DNA of 64,000 nt from BRHc4a sp049323755 (GTDB lineage: Bacteria > Bacillota > Desulfotomaculia > Desulfotomaculales > Desulfocucumaceae): NCBI GenBank assembly GCA_049323755.1, contig JBMOPE010000041.1, positions 1 to 64,000 of the forward strand. Direction: 5' to 3'. This document shows positions 15,630 through 25,166 of the stretch, in pieces. How positions within the stretch are numbered: position 1 is the first letter of the stretch; each line of letters opens with the position of its first letter. A model generated the notes under the pieces. The model was not told the origin of the DNA. It did no database searches and was given only the letters and a program-made list of their open reading frames with translations. A program made the position numbers and the translations under genes.

Positions 15630-18296
15630 TTATTTACCAAGCATTTTGAGCCTTGTGGCAATGGAGGCCTGCTTGTTGGACAGCTCACTTTCCTTTGCCT
15701 TTTCTTTTTCAATAACATCGGCAGGGGCCTTACCTAAGAACCCTTCATTGGAAAGCTTGCCCCTTACCTTTGCCAGATCCTTTTCAATTGACCCCAAATC
15801 TTTAGTCAGCCTGGATATCTCCTGGTTGATATCTATGAGACCCTTTAAGGGAACAAATATTTCCACCCCTTTGGCAGCAGCATGGGCCGCCTGTTCGGGT
15901 TTTTCAGACAGGACCCCGGTTATCTGCACTCTTCCTGTGGCCAGGTTCTCGATATAACCGGACCATTGATTAATGAGATCCCTTGTGGCCTGTTCCGGGG
16001 CTTCGATTATTATATCGGCTTTCTTTCCGGGCGGGACATTCACTTCACTCCGTATATGCCTCACCGACCGGATTATTTCCATAAGAGTATCCATATCTTT
16101 TTCAGCCGCAGTATCCCTGTAGTCACTCCCAGGGGCAGGCCATAGGGCTTTCATAATTGTCCTTCCCTTATGAACAGGCAGACGCTGCCAGATGTCCTCG
16201 GTTATAAAGGGCATAAACGGGTGCAGTACCTCCAGGGTTCCGCGCAATATGTCCGCCAGTACGTGCTGTGCGGTAGCGCGATCCGATGGGTCGGAACCGT
16301 ATAACCGCTGCTTTGCCAATTCAATATACCAGTCGCAGAATTCGTTCCAGATAAACTCGTAAAGGAGCCGCGCCGCCTCACCCAGCTCGTATCTTTCCAG
16401 ATTCTCAGTAACACCCTCGGTAACGGATTTGAAACGGCTGTATATCCACCTGTCAGCAAGGGTAAACCTGCTTTTATCCACATCCTGTTCATGATCATAG
16501 TCATAAAGATTCATTAGAACAAACCTTGAGGCGTTCCATATTTTGTTGGCAAAGTTCCTCGCTCCGTCCAGTCTTTCAAAATGGAAGCGCAAGTCATTAC
16601 CCGGAGTATTCCCGGTGACCAGCATAAAGCGAAGGCTGTCGGATCCGTGGCTTTCAATAACATCAATGGGGTCAACACCGTTGCCAAGGGACTTGCTCAT
16701 CTTTCTCCCCAGAGCGTCAAGAACAAGACCGTGTATAAAAACATCCCTGAAGGGCACATCATCCATAAATTCCAGGCCACTGAAAATCATACGGGCCACC
16801 CAGAAAAATATTATGTCCCTCCCGGTGACCAAAACAGATGTAGGATAAAAATACGCAAGGTCAACGGTTTTACGGGGCCAACCCAGTGTTGAAAACGGCC
16901 AAAGGGCTGAAGAAAACCAAGTATCGAGCACATCCGGATCCTGGTACAGCTTCTCACTACCACATTTTCCGCACTGTCTCGGGGATTCCCTGGAGGCAAC
17001 CATCTCCCCGCAGCCCTCGCAGTACCACACGGGTATCCTGTGGCCCCACCAGAGCTGCCGGGATATGCACCAATCCCTTATATTCTCCATCCAGTTAAGG
17101 TAAATCTTTGTAAACCTTTCAGGCAAAAAACGAATTCTTCCGTCTTTTGCCGCCTGTATTGCCGGCTCTGCCAGCGGCTTCATACGGACAAACCACTGCT
17201 TGGAGAGCATGGGTTCAATTACTGTTGAGCATCTGTAGCAATGACCCACGGCATGAGTGTGATCGTCAATCTTTATAAGATAGCCTAGTGTATCCAGTTC
17301 CTTAACCAGCCTCTTCCTGCACTCCCACCGGTCCAGCCCTTTATACTTACCCGCCTCCTCAGTCATGACGGCATTCCTGTCAATAACCTGAACCTGGGGA
17401 AGACCGTGGCGGGATCCGACCTCAAAGTCGTTGGGGTCATGGGAAGGTGTAATCTTAACCGCTCCTGTTCCAAATTCGGGATCCACGTATTCATCAGCTA
17501 TAACGGGAATTTCCCTGCCAACTGCGGGCAGTATTAGTGTTTTGCCCACCAGATCTTTATACCTGTCATCTTCTGGGTGCACAGCCACGGCAACATCACC
17601 AAGCATGGTCTCAGGCCTGGTGGTGGCGATGGGAATGTACAGGTCGCTGTCCTTTACCGGGTACTTAACGAAATAAAAATGCCCGGGCTTATCCAGGTGC
17701 TCAACCTCTATATCCGAGATAGTGGTCTGGCATTTAGGGCACCAGTTGGTAATATAATAATCCCTGTATATTAGCCCCTTTTCGTAGAGACGGATAAAAA
17801 CCTCCAAAACTGCTTCGGAGCAGCCCTCATCCATGGTAAACCTTTCTCTGTCCCAGTCGCACGATGCCCCCAGGCGTCTTAGCTGGTTGGTAATCCGCCC
17901 CCCGTATTGCTCTTTCCACTCCCACACACGCAGAAGAAACTTTTCTCTGCCCAGGTCATGCCTGGATAACCCTTCCCTGGACAACTGTTCCTCTACTTTT
18001 GCCTGTGTTGCTATGCCGGCGTGGTCGGTGCCGGGCAGCCAAAGGGCGTTATACCCCTGCATTCTCCTCCAGCGTGTAAGTATATCCTGGAGAGTATTAT
18101 CAAGGGCATGGCCCATATGGAGCTGACCTGTAACGTTTGGTGGCGGCATCACTATACAAAAAGGATCTTTATCAGGTTTTACCTCTGCATGAAAAAACTT
18201 ATTCTCCTCCCAAAAACTATACCACTTGGCCTCAACCTCCCCGGGCTCATAGGCTTTGGGCATATCCGTTTTGGGTTGATATTTTGTGCCTGTCAT
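15630..18296 (-). CDS. valS: Valyl-tRNA synthetase
   Basis: ValS charges tRNA-Val with valine, ATP-dependently. The 888-residue class I enzyme shows the HIGH-type motif in PPPNVTGQLHMGHAL (about residues 42-56), the large editing domain, KMSKSLGNG near residue 525, the anticodon-binding domain, and the C-terminal coiled coil (SRLTKDLGSIEKDLAKVRGKL). I start at ATG 18296 because AGAGGAGGTT lies just upstream; the longer frame runs through an intergenic repeat. Regulation is visible: a T-box with a GUC (valine) specifier precedes it. The encoded tRNA-Val at 33978 has the matching GAC anticodon. Confidence 0.98.
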   Translation of the reverse strand: MTGTKYQPKTDMPKAYEPGEVEAKWYSFWEENKFFHAEVKPDKDPFCIVMPPPNVTGQLHMGHALDNTLQDILTRWRRMQGYNALWLPGTDHAGIATQAKVEEQLSREGLSRHDLGREKFLLRVWEWKEQYGGRITNQLRRLGASCDWDRERFTMDEGCSEAVLEVFIRLYEKGLIYRDYYITNWCPKCQTTISDIEVEHLDKPGHFYFVKYPVKDSDLYIPIATTRPETMLGDVAVAVHPEDDRYKDLVGKTLILPAVGREIPVIADEYVDPEFGTGAVKITPSHDPNDFEVGSRHGLPQVQVIDRNAVMTEEAGKYKGLDRWECRKRLVKELDTLGYLIKIDDHTHAVGHCYRCSTVIEPMLSKQWFVRMKPLAEPAIQAAKDGRIRFLPERFTKIYLNWMENIRDWCISRQLWWGHRIPVWYCEGCGEMVASRESPRQCGKCGSEKLYQDPDVLDTWFSSALWPFSTLGWPRKTVDLAYFYPTSVLVTGRDIIFFWVARMIFSGLEFMDDVPFRDVFIHGLVLDALGRKMSKSLGNGVDPIDVIESHGSDSLRFMLVTGNTPGNDLRFHFERLDGARNFANKIWNASRFVLMNLYDYDHEQDVDKSRFTLADRWIYSRFKSVTEGVTENLERYELGEAARLLYEFIWNEFCDWYIELAKQRLYGSDPSDRATAQHVLADILRGTLEVLHPFMPFITEDIWQRLPVHKGRTIMKALWPAPGSDYRDTAAEKDMDTLMEIIRSVRHIRSEVNVPPGKKADIIIEAPEQATRDLINQWSGYIENLATGRVQITGVLSEKPEQAAHAAAKGVEIFVPLKGLIDINQEISRLTKDLGSIEKDLAKVRGKLSNEGFLGKAPADVIEKEKAKESELSNKQASIATRLKMLGK

Positions 18297-18311
18297 AAAA
18301 TAACCTCCTCT

Positions 18312-18431
18312 AATAAACGCCCTTGGGCGTTGCCGCTGTCCCAGCGGCTTAGTATTAAACATTATTTACAGGTCCGGAATTGGGAATTGGGAATCAGGAA
18401 TTGGTAACACCACCCCCAATTCCCAATTCCG
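18312..18431. repeat. Composite intergenic repeat inside the valS leader (GC hairpin plus heptads)
   Basis: 18312-18349 carries AACGCCC-TTGGGCGTT and CCGCTG/CAGCGG hairpins. 18371-18431 carries GGAATTG-type heptads that fold back on CAATTCCCAATTCC. The same two modules, in the same order and joined by ATTATT-CA-GGTCCGG, recur at 60418-60513. Here they lie between the T-box terminator and the valS ribosome binding site. Confidence 0.8.
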
Positions 18432-18459
18432 ATACTCCACAAAAGTTATCTACAGTCTC

Positions 18460-18722
18460 AAAAAAACAAAAAACCCTTTCGTTATAAAAGGACGAAAGGA
18501 TCTCCGCGGTACCACCTTATTTCCGGATATATAATATCCGGCACTTATAAGCTGTAACGGGCTTCCCCGGCCCGGCCTACTATTATTCAGCCGCGCGGCT
18601 CCGGGGCGACAGCAATTGAACCTCTCATAGGCAGGGACCTCTCAGCCTACCGGTATCGCCGGTTCTGGCCCCCTCTCTGATGCCCGGAAAACTCATGCAC
18701 TCCCCATCTTTGCCTTTGATTA
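18460..18722 (-). promoter_or_regulatory. T-box riboswitch of valS
   Basis: The minus strand has the conserved T-box AAGGTGGTACCGCGG (18518-18504). It is followed by a terminator, CCTTTCGTCC/ACGAAAGGG with T6, whose 5' arm overlaps the antiterminator partner. Upstream is a Stem I with AGAGAGGGG and the TGAGAGG bulge. The candidate specifier is GUC (18610-18608) in CTGTCGCCCC, a valine codon, in agreement with the gene downstream. Uncharged tRNA-Val would bind the specifier and the T-box and allow readthrough. Confidence 0.95.
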
Positions 18723-18896
18723 AATTCTACTGTACAGAACAACTCATCAATATATTAAACTGTATAGACCACCGTGTCAACTCGGTTAACAAACATGCAA
18801 TCAATTTACATATTATCCCACATATCACATTAAATGTCATCATATATTTTTTTAAGTAAAATACAAATGGCCGTATAAATTAAAGGAGTTGTTATT

Positions 18897-19967
18897 ATGA
18901 AAAAAACAAGGTTACTGCTTTTCATATTGGCGGCAATATGCCTGGTTGCCGGAGCCTCCTCCTATTATGCTTACCGGTTGTACAAATTAGAAAATGAGAA
19001 CTATAAAACGGTCCGCATAGCTGAGTCTGGCCTGTCCGCATATAAATTACCGCATTATGTTGCCCTTGAAAAATCGATGTACAGGGAACAAAAATTAAAA
19101 ATAAAAACTATTAGCCTCAACAGTGAAAAAGAAGTGCTGTCAGCACTGGAAAAGGGCGATGCGGATGTTGGAGTGGTATCTCCCACCAGCCTGGTCTATA
19201 AGAAATCTTCAGACCTCAAAGAAAGTACCTGCCCTGTTGCCTTTGCCGGCATTGACCGGGGAGCAACGTACCACCTGGTGGCCAGGGAGAATGCACCCCT
19301 TTTGGATGTAAGCTCCATAAAAAATAAAGTCATTATTACCGGCCCTCCGGAATCAGAAGACACTGTTTTCCTTGAAAAAGTACTGAGGGATAATGGTCTG
19401 AAGCCATATGAAAACGTCACCATCATAACAAATATACCCGATAATATTAAAATGGGGGCTTTAAAATCCGGAGCAGCCAATTACCTCATATTGGAGGATG
19501 TCAGCCTGCCGGAAGCCCTTTCGAGAGGACTGTTCAAGGCAAAGTCCTTTAAAACAGAATTCCCAGCCTTTATATTTGTCGCCCGGGAGGAATATGTAAA
19601 ACAAAACTCCGAAGTTCTACAGGGAATTACCGATGCCCTTTACATGGCCCAATTATGGCTTAAGTACCATACTCCCGCTGAGACTGCCAACACTTTGAAA
19701 AAAATGCGGGGCTTTGACAAAAAATATTTCCCGGAGCTGATTGAAAACTGCTACAGTAATGAAAACCTGGGAATATCCCCTATACTGGAAAAGAACTCCA
19801 TGGAAGCAGTGGTAAAAATGCTGGAACAGTCAAGAGAGATTCCTATGCCTGTCAAGGCAGATGAGATTATCAACACGGACTTTGCCCGTAAATCCCTGGC
19901 CACCGTTAACTATATACCTGATGACAAAAAGGAGAAGACCGGTCTGCAAAGATTCAAATTTTGGTAA
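18897..19967 (+). CDS. ABC transporter substrate-binding protein, SsuA/NMT1-like
   Basis: The 356-residue protein has an N-terminal signal or anchor helix (residues 4-26) without a lipobox cysteine. A periplasmic-binding fold of the nitrate/sulfonate/taurine (NMT1/SsuA) type follows: VRIAESGLSAYKLPHYVALEKSMYREQKLKIK, then GDADVGVVSPTSLVYKK. It would capture a small ligand outside the membrane. No permease or ATPase gene is adjacent, so it is an orphan, or a partner of a distant transporter. AAAGGAG lies 8 bases before ATG. Its last 14 bases overlap the end of convergent engB, so the two transcripts can pair. Confidence 0.8.
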   Translation: MKKTRLLLFILAAICLVAGASSYYAYRLYKLENENYKTVRIAESGLSAYKLPHYVALEKSMYREQKLKIKTISLNSEKEVLSALEKGDADVGVVSPTSLVYKKSSDLKESTCPVAFAGIDRGATYHLVARENAPLLDVSSIKNKVIITGPPESEDTVFLEKVLRDNGLKPYENVTIITNIPDNIKMGALKSGAANYLILEDVSLPEALSRGLFKAKSFKTEFPAFIFVAREEYVKQNSEVLQGITDALYMAQLWLKYHTPAETANTLKKMRGFDKKYFPELIENCYSNENLGISPILEKNSMEAVVKMLEQSREIPMPVKADEIINTDFARKSLATVNYIPDDKKEKTGLQRFKFW

Positions 19968-20559
19968 AATTGCCAGCCAAAAAGCTGCTGTTAACTATAT
20001 CCCAGAGTTCCTCTCTCCCCTGGCCCGTTTTCGCCGAAAAAAGGACCAGGGGCTTTTCGTTATCAAGTTCAAGTTCATTTCTAAGTATTTTTACCTGTTT
20101 TACCGCCTGGCTTTTTGAAAGCTTGTCGGCCTTGGTGGCGGCAAGTATTACCGGAATCCCGGATTTACAAAGCCACCTATAGAGGCTTATATCCATTTCA
20201 GTAGGCTTGTGCCTTATATCCAAAAGCTGTACTACTCCCGTAAGATTATTCCTTTTTTCCAGATAGTCCTGTATATTTTTTCCCCATTCCAGTTTCATTT
20301 TCACAGGAACCTTGGCATAGCCATACCCCGGCAAATCTACTATATAAAATAAGCCGTTAATGAGAAAATAATTGATCAGCCTTGTTCTTCCAGGGGTGTT
20401 GCTTGTCCTGGCCAGGGTCTTTCTGTTAACCATTTTATTAAGAAAAGATGACTTTCCCACATTGGAACGCCCGGCAAGGGCAATTTCAGGAAATTCCCCC
20501 GCCGGGCAGTCTTTTAGACTAAATGCACTTTTTATAAATTCAACGGAAACAATTTTCAT
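19954..20559 (-). CDS. engB: Ribosome biogenesis GTPase EngB (YsxC)
   Basis: EngB is a GTPase needed for 50S subunit assembly. The 201-residue protein has G1 GRSNVGKSSFLN (about 31-42), G2 with SNTPGRT, G3 DLPGYGYAKV, G4 ATKADK, and G5 SAKTG. Its ATG overlaps the lon stop codon (ATGA), so it is translationally coupled as the last gene of the tig-clpP-clpX-lonB-lon-engB series. The lon-engB pair is a common order in Firmicutes. The 3' end overlaps the convergent substrate-binding protein gene. Confidence 0.97.
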   Translation of the reverse strand: MKIVSVEFIKSAFSLKDCPAGEFPEIALAGRSNVGKSSFLNKMVNRKTLARTSNTPGRTRLINYFLINGLFYIVDLPGYGYAKVPVKMKLEWGKNIQDYLEKRNNLTGVVQLLDIRHKPTEMDISLYRWLCKSGIPVILAATKADKLSKSQAVKQVKILRNELELDNEKPLVLFSAKTGQGREELWDIVNSSFLAGNFTKI

Positions 20560-22973
20560 GAATGGATCTGTGGTCCTCCTTCAGTTTGGATCACTGAATG
20601 ATAGTCCCTTACCTCCGGCATTACAGCAGGTCCTGCCCCAATAGCAGATTCCTGTTCATAATCCCTTACCAGGGCAATATCCAGGACTTCATCCATATGG
20701 TCAACCAGTTTAAACTCCAGGTTCTTTTTGACATTTACCGGCACTTCGTCAAGATCCTTCTTATTATCTTTTGGTAAAATTATTGTTTTTATACCGGCCC
20801 TGTGGGCTGCAAGAACCTTTTCCTTAATGCCTCCAACCGGAAGCACCCTGCCCCGCAGGGTAATTTCACCTGTCATGGAAACATCATGCCGGACCTTTAG
20901 CCCTGTAATAGCGGATGCCAGCGCGCAGGCCATGGTAATACCTGCGGAAGGACCATCCTTGGGAATGGCTCCCTCAGGTATGTGGACATGAATATCGTTC
21001 TTCTCAAAGATCTCTTCTTCGATGTCCAGCTCGGCGGAGCGGCTGCGAACATAGCTGTACCCCGCCTGGGCGGATTCCTTCATTACATCACCAAGCTTGC
21101 CGGTAAGAATTATCTTGCCGTTTCCCTTGTAAACGGATATTTCTATCGACAGGGTATCTCCGCCCACCTCGGTCCAGGCCATGCCGGTAGCTACGCCCAC
21201 CTGGTCATCCTGCTCGGCGACCCCATAGCGATATCGGGGTGTACCCAGCATGCCTTCAATATTCTGAGTGGAAATATTTACCTTTTTGGCTTTTCCTGCC
21301 ACAATCTGCTTGGCGGCCTTTCGGCACAGGGACGCGATACTCCTCTCAAGATTACGGACACCGCTTTCCCTGGTATATTCCCTTATTATTTTTCTTATAA
21401 CATTTTCTGATATACTGACCATTTGCTTAGTCAGTCCGTGTTCTTTAACCTGCTTTGGCACAAGGTGCCGTAATGCTATCTGCACCTTTTCCTCTTCTGT
21501 ATAGCCCGATATATAAATAACTTCCATACGGTCCAGGAGAGGTCTCGGTATATTGTGCTGCACATTTGCTGTAGTAATAAACATTACATTGGAAAGATCG
21601 AAGGGAGCCTCAATGTAATGATCGCTGAAAGTGCCATTCTGCTCAGGATCCAGCACCTCCAGCAGGGCTGACGACGGGTCTCCCCTGAAATCCATACTCA
21701 TTTTATCTATTTCATCCAGGAGGAAAACAGGGTTCTTGGAACCAGCGGTTCTCATTCCCTGAATGATCCTGCCGGGAAGGGCACCCACGTAGGTTCTCCT
21801 GTGGCCCCTTATTTCGGCCTCATCCCTAACTCCGCCCAGGGAAATGCGAACAAATTTACGCTCCAGGGCCCTGGCTATGGAACGTCCCAGTGAAGTTTTA
21901 CCTACTCCCGGAGGCCCCACAAAACAAATTATGGGCCCTTTCATTTTCTTGGCCAGTTTTCTGATGGCCAGGTATTCCAGTATACGTTCCTTCGGGTCTT
22001 TAAGCCCATAGTGATCTTCTTCCAGTATTCTTTCAGCCTCGTTAATGTCCAGCCTGTCCCTGGTACCCTTGCTCCACGGAAGCGCCAGAAGCCAGTCAAG
22101 GTAATTTCTTACCACTGCAGACTCAGCGGCCATGGGAGGCATTTTTTCAAGCCTCTCAACTTCTTTAAGAGCCTTTTCCTCGACCTCTTTTGGCAGCTTG
22201 GCCTCTGCTATTTTTTCCCTGTACTCCTCGCCCTCAGCAGCTCTTTCATCTTTTTCACCCAATTCACGCTGAATGGCCTTTATCTGTTCGCGGAGATAGT
22301 ATTCCTTCTGGGTCTTTTCCATTTGCTTGCGGACACGGATGTTAATCTTCCGCTCCAGCTCAACTATCTCAAGCTCTTTTGCCACTATTGAGCAGAGGCG
22401 CTCCAGGCGTTTTACTATGTCTACCGCTTCCAGTATACTCTGCTTATCTTCTATCCTAAGAGAGAGATGTGAGGCAATTATATCCCCCAAACGCCCGGGA
22501 TCCTCTAAGTTAACAACAGAAACAACAGTTTCGGGAGGAATGCGCTTGGACAGCTTTACATACTGCTCAAACTGGTACACAAGGTTCCTCATGAGGGCTT
22601 CCACTTCGGGAGTCTTTTTGAAATCCTCTGAGTACTGGTCAATTTCAACCTTGAAAAAAGGTTCGTGCGCCGTGTATTTCCTGATCCTGGCCCTGTTAAG
22701 ACCCTCAACAAGCACCCGGATTGTTCCCCCCGGCAGCTTAAGCAGTTGTTTTACCTCGGCCACTGTTCCTATCTGATAAATGTCTTCCTCTCCGGGATCA
22801 TCCGTTTGTGCTTCTTTCTGTGTTGCCAAAAAGATGACCCGTTCCTGAATCATCGCCTCTTCTATGGCCTGAACGGATTTCTCCCTGCCAACATCCAGGT
22901 GAATAACCATATTGGGAAACACAAGAATGCCCCGGAGTGGTAGCAATGGTAACGTTCGTACAATGGTATCCAA
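20556..22973 (-). CDS. lon: ATP-dependent protease LonA
   Basis: Lon is a hexameric AAA+ protease that unfolds and degrades damaged and regulatory proteins in the cytoplasm. The 805-residue protein has the LON N-terminal domain (about 1-200), a coiled coil, the AAA module with GPPGVGKTSLG and VFLLDEIDKM, and the protease domain with catalytic serine in PKDGPSAGITMA and lysine in the GIKEKVLAAHRAG motif. I start at TTG 22973 (LDTIVRTLPLLPLRG), seven bases after GGAGG; the longer frame includes the ribosome binding site. It lies downstream of lonB, with a terminator between, so it may have its own promoter. Confidence 0.97.
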   Translation of the reverse strand: MDTIVRTLPLLPLRGILVFPNMVIHLDVGREKSVQAIEEAMIQERVIFLATQKEAQTDDPGEEDIYQIGTVAEVKQLLKLPGGTIRVLVEGLNRARIRKYTAHEPFFKVEIDQYSEDFKKTPEVEALMRNLVYQFEQYVKLSKRIPPETVVSVVNLEDPGRLGDIIASHLSLRIEDKQSILEAVDIVKRLERLCSIVAKELEIVELERKINIRVRKQMEKTQKEYYLREQIKAIQRELGEKDERAAEGEEYREKIAEAKLPKEVEEKALKEVERLEKMPPMAAESAVVRNYLDWLLALPWSKGTRDRLDINEAERILEEDHYGLKDPKERILEYLAIRKLAKKMKGPIICFVGPPGVGKTSLGRSIARALERKFVRISLGGVRDEAEIRGHRRTYVGALPGRIIQGMRTAGSKNPVFLLDEIDKMSMDFRGDPSSALLEVLDPEQNGTFSDHYIEAPFDLSNVMFITTANVQHNIPRPLLDRMEVIYISGYTEEEKVQIALRHLVPKQVKEHGLTKQMVSISENVIRKIIREYTRESGVRNLERSIASLCRKAAKQIVAGKAKKVNISTQNIEGMLGTPRYRYGVAEQDDQVGVATGMAWTEVGGDTLSIEISVYKGNGKIILTGKLGDVMKESAQAGYSYVRSRSAELDIEEEIFEKNDIHVHIPEGAIPKDGPSAGITMACALASAITGLKVRHDVSMTGEITLRGRVLPVGGIKEKVLAAHRAGIKTIILPKDNKKDLDEVPVNVKKNLEFKLVDHMDEVLDIALVRDYEQESAIGAGPAVMPEVRDYHSVIQTEGGPQIHS

Positions 22974-23075
22974 AGCTACACCTCCTTTTAAGTATATACA
23001 ATATAATTTGCCGCATGTATAATACATTCTACCACACGATGTAGCGCCCTGCTATAGTAATAACTGTCAGTTACA

Positions 23076-23106
23076 AAAGAAACCCGGCTTTTGCCGGGCT
23101 TTTTTG
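23076..23106 (-). terminator. Terminator after lonB
   Basis: On the minus strand AGCCCGGC/GCCGGGTTTCTTTT follows the lonB stop by about 90 bases and precedes lon. It separates the lonB and lon transcripts at least partly. Confidence 0.7.
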
Positions 23107-23191
23107 CTGATATATTACCTAAATTCAATTTTTTCTCATCCTTAGATACTTTCTCTTACAATGTTGATTTAATACTCCACATACCGATCTG

Positions 23192-24943
23192 TCAGCTTTT
23201 ACCCAGAGCTATCTCCCGGCTACTTTCACTGCCAAGGGCAGAACCAAGTCCTGTGGCTGCATATACATCGGCATGAGGGGAAAAGCCGGACGCATAGCCC
23301 GCCCCCGTATTCTTTACCAGCGCAACTTCCAGCACCTCATTTAACCTCTTTACCGGTATTACCTCAACTTCCTTCATTTCACTGAACATTTCCTGATAAT
23401 TGTCCGCTGGAATAATAACCTTTTTAGCCCCTGCCTGAAGAGCTGCCTCCACTTTAGCCACTACTCCTCCCACGGGCATTACCATACCTCTTATAGATAT
23501 TTCCCCCGTCATGGCCACAAGATTATCTACGGGTATCCCCTTTATGGCAGAATACACAGCTGTTGCAACCGCTATTCCTGCTGAAGGGCCGTCAATAGGA
23601 ATACCGCCGGGAAAGTTAATATGTATGTCATAGTCCCTGGGGTCAACATCGGCAATAAGCCTCAGGACAGTCAATACATTATCAACTGATCCCCTTGCCA
23701 TGCTCCTACGGCGAATAGTCCTCCCCCGGCCTCCAAGTTCCTCTTCTTCGACAACCCCGGTTATTATTGTCTTTCCCTGGCCTCTGGACACAGGAATAGC
23801 CCCTACCTCCAGCTCTATAATCGTTCCCATGTTAGGGCCGTAAACCGCAAGGCCGTTCACCAGGCCGGCCTGAGGGCTGGAGGCCACCTTTTTGTCCGGC
23901 CTGGGAGAATACTGACCGCTGTGGACAACCCACTCAACATCAGAGGTAAGTATCTTGTCACGCCCCTCAGTTATAGCTATACCTGCCGCTATCTGTACAA
24001 TATTAACCGCCTCACGGCCATTCGTGGCAAATTTTTTTATTACTGCAAGGCCACCCTCATCTATGGGCATCCCCAGTTTTATTGAACCCCTCCGGGCAAT
24101 GGTCTCTATCTCTTCCGGCAATAGTGATCTAAAAAATATTTCCAGGCATCGGGACCGTATTGCTGGCGGGATTTCCTCCGCCGTCCTGGTAGTGGCTCCA
24201 ACCAGCCTGAAGTCCGCCGGAAGGCCGTTCTGGAATATATCATGTATATGAGAGGGGATATTTGTTACCTCGGGACTGTAATAGGCGCTTTCCAGCAGCA
24301 CCTTCCGATCCTCCAGCACCTTGAGGAGCTTATTTATCTGAATGGAATGAAGTTCTCCTATTTCATCTATAAACAGCACCCCGCCATGGGCCTTGGTAAC
24401 AGCACCCGGTTTTGGCTGGGGTACACCGGCCATTCCCAAAGGCCCGGCCCCCTGGTATATAGGATCATGAACTGATCCTATCAGGGGATCCGCAATTCCC
24501 CTCTCATCAAACCGGGCAGTTGTGGCATCTATCTCCACAAAAACCGCATCCTCCCTGAAAGGTGAATAGCTGCTTTTTTTAGCTTCTTCCAAAACCAGAC
24601 GGGCTGCTGCTGTCTTACCCACTCCCGGCGGGCCGTACACCAGCACATGCTGGGGATTAGGTCCGCATAGCGCAGCACGCAAAGCTTTCAGGCCCTCCTC
24701 CTGACCTACTATATCCTCAAATCTCTCGGGCCTTGTCCTTTCAGAAAGGGGTTCCGTAAGTGAAATTGACCTTAACCGGTTAAGCTTTTCTAACTCCTTA
24801 TAGGACTCTCTTTCCACTGCACTCTTGCTTCCTTGCTGAGCTCTTAGCAAGTTCCAGAAATAAAGTCCTATAATCACAGCAAAGAATACCTGTATAAAGG
24901 TGATAAAGCTACCTATACCAATACCGAAACCGTAATCCTCCAT
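23192..24943 (-). CDS. lonB: ATP-dependent protease LonB (spore-former type)
   Basis: LonB is the second Lon paralogue of endospore formers, expressed in the forespore in B. subtilis. The 583-residue protein lacks the long LonA N-domain. It has one N-terminal membrane helix (about 12-32), the AAA region with GPPGVGKTAAA and VLFIDEIGELH, and a Lon protease domain with catalytic serine in PIDGPSAGIAVAT and the lysine in GGVVAKVEAAL. The C-terminal 45 residues are low-complexity. The start is ATG 24943 behind GGGAGG. It lies between clpX and lon, the typical order. Confidence 0.95.
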   Translation of the reverse strand: MEDYGFGIGIGSFITFIQVFFAVIIGLYFWNLLRAQQGSKSAVERESYKELEKLNRLRSISLTEPLSERTRPERFEDIVGQEEGLKALRAALCGPNPQHVLVYGPPGVGKTAAARLVLEEAKKSSYSPFREDAVFVEIDATTARFDERGIADPLIGSVHDPIYQGAGPLGMAGVPQPKPGAVTKAHGGVLFIDEIGELHSIQINKLLKVLEDRKVLLESAYYSPEVTNIPSHIHDIFQNGLPADFRLVGATTRTAEEIPPAIRSRCLEIFFRSLLPEEIETIARRGSIKLGMPIDEGGLAVIKKFATNGREAVNIVQIAAGIAITEGRDKILTSDVEWVVHSGQYSPRPDKKVASSPQAGLVNGLAVYGPNMGTIIELEVGAIPVSRGQGKTIITGVVEEEELGGRGRTIRRRSMARGSVDNVLTVLRLIADVDPRDYDIHINFPGGIPIDGPSAGIAVATAVYSAIKGIPVDNLVAMTGEISIRGMVMPVGGVVAKVEAALQAGAKKVIIPADNYQEMFSEMKEVEVIPVKRLNEVLEVALVKNTGAGYASGFSPHADVYAATGLGSALGSESSREIALGKS

Positions 24944-25165
24944 TAAAATGGAGCCTCCCTAATAGCTTTTATAATCTATTATTACAAAGTTTTACCTTTT
25001 TTATCCCTGTTTTCTCTATTAAGCATTATTCTCTGGTCCGGAATTGGGAATTGGGAATCGGGAATTGTAAAATAAAATTGCCTCATTTATCCATACAATC
25101 CCTAATTCCCAATTCCTAATTCCTAATTCCCAAAAAAAACGCCGCCCTGTGGGCGGCGTTTTTTT
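24944..25165. repeat. Heptad-repeat hairpin and clpX terminator region
   Basis: 25035-25132 holds GGTCCGG followed by GGAATTG heptads. After an AT-rich loop come the complementary CCCTAATTCCCAATTCC-type heptads, making a large imperfect hairpin. ATTATT-CT-GGTCC before it matches the linker seen at 18361 and 60467. It abuts the clpX terminator. Confidence 0.8.
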
Positions 25166-25166
25166 T
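25132..25166. terminator. Terminator of clpX
   Basis: AAAAAAAACGCCGCCC/GGGCGGCGTTTTTTTTT: a strong hairpin flanked by A8 and T9, directly at the clpX stop. On the minus strand it ends the tig-clpP-clpX transcript. Confidence 0.95.

Noticed and set aside
18297..18362. 22-residue N-terminal extension of ValS
   Set aside because: It reads through the intergenic GC hairpin; AGAGGAGG lies just before the ATG at 18296.
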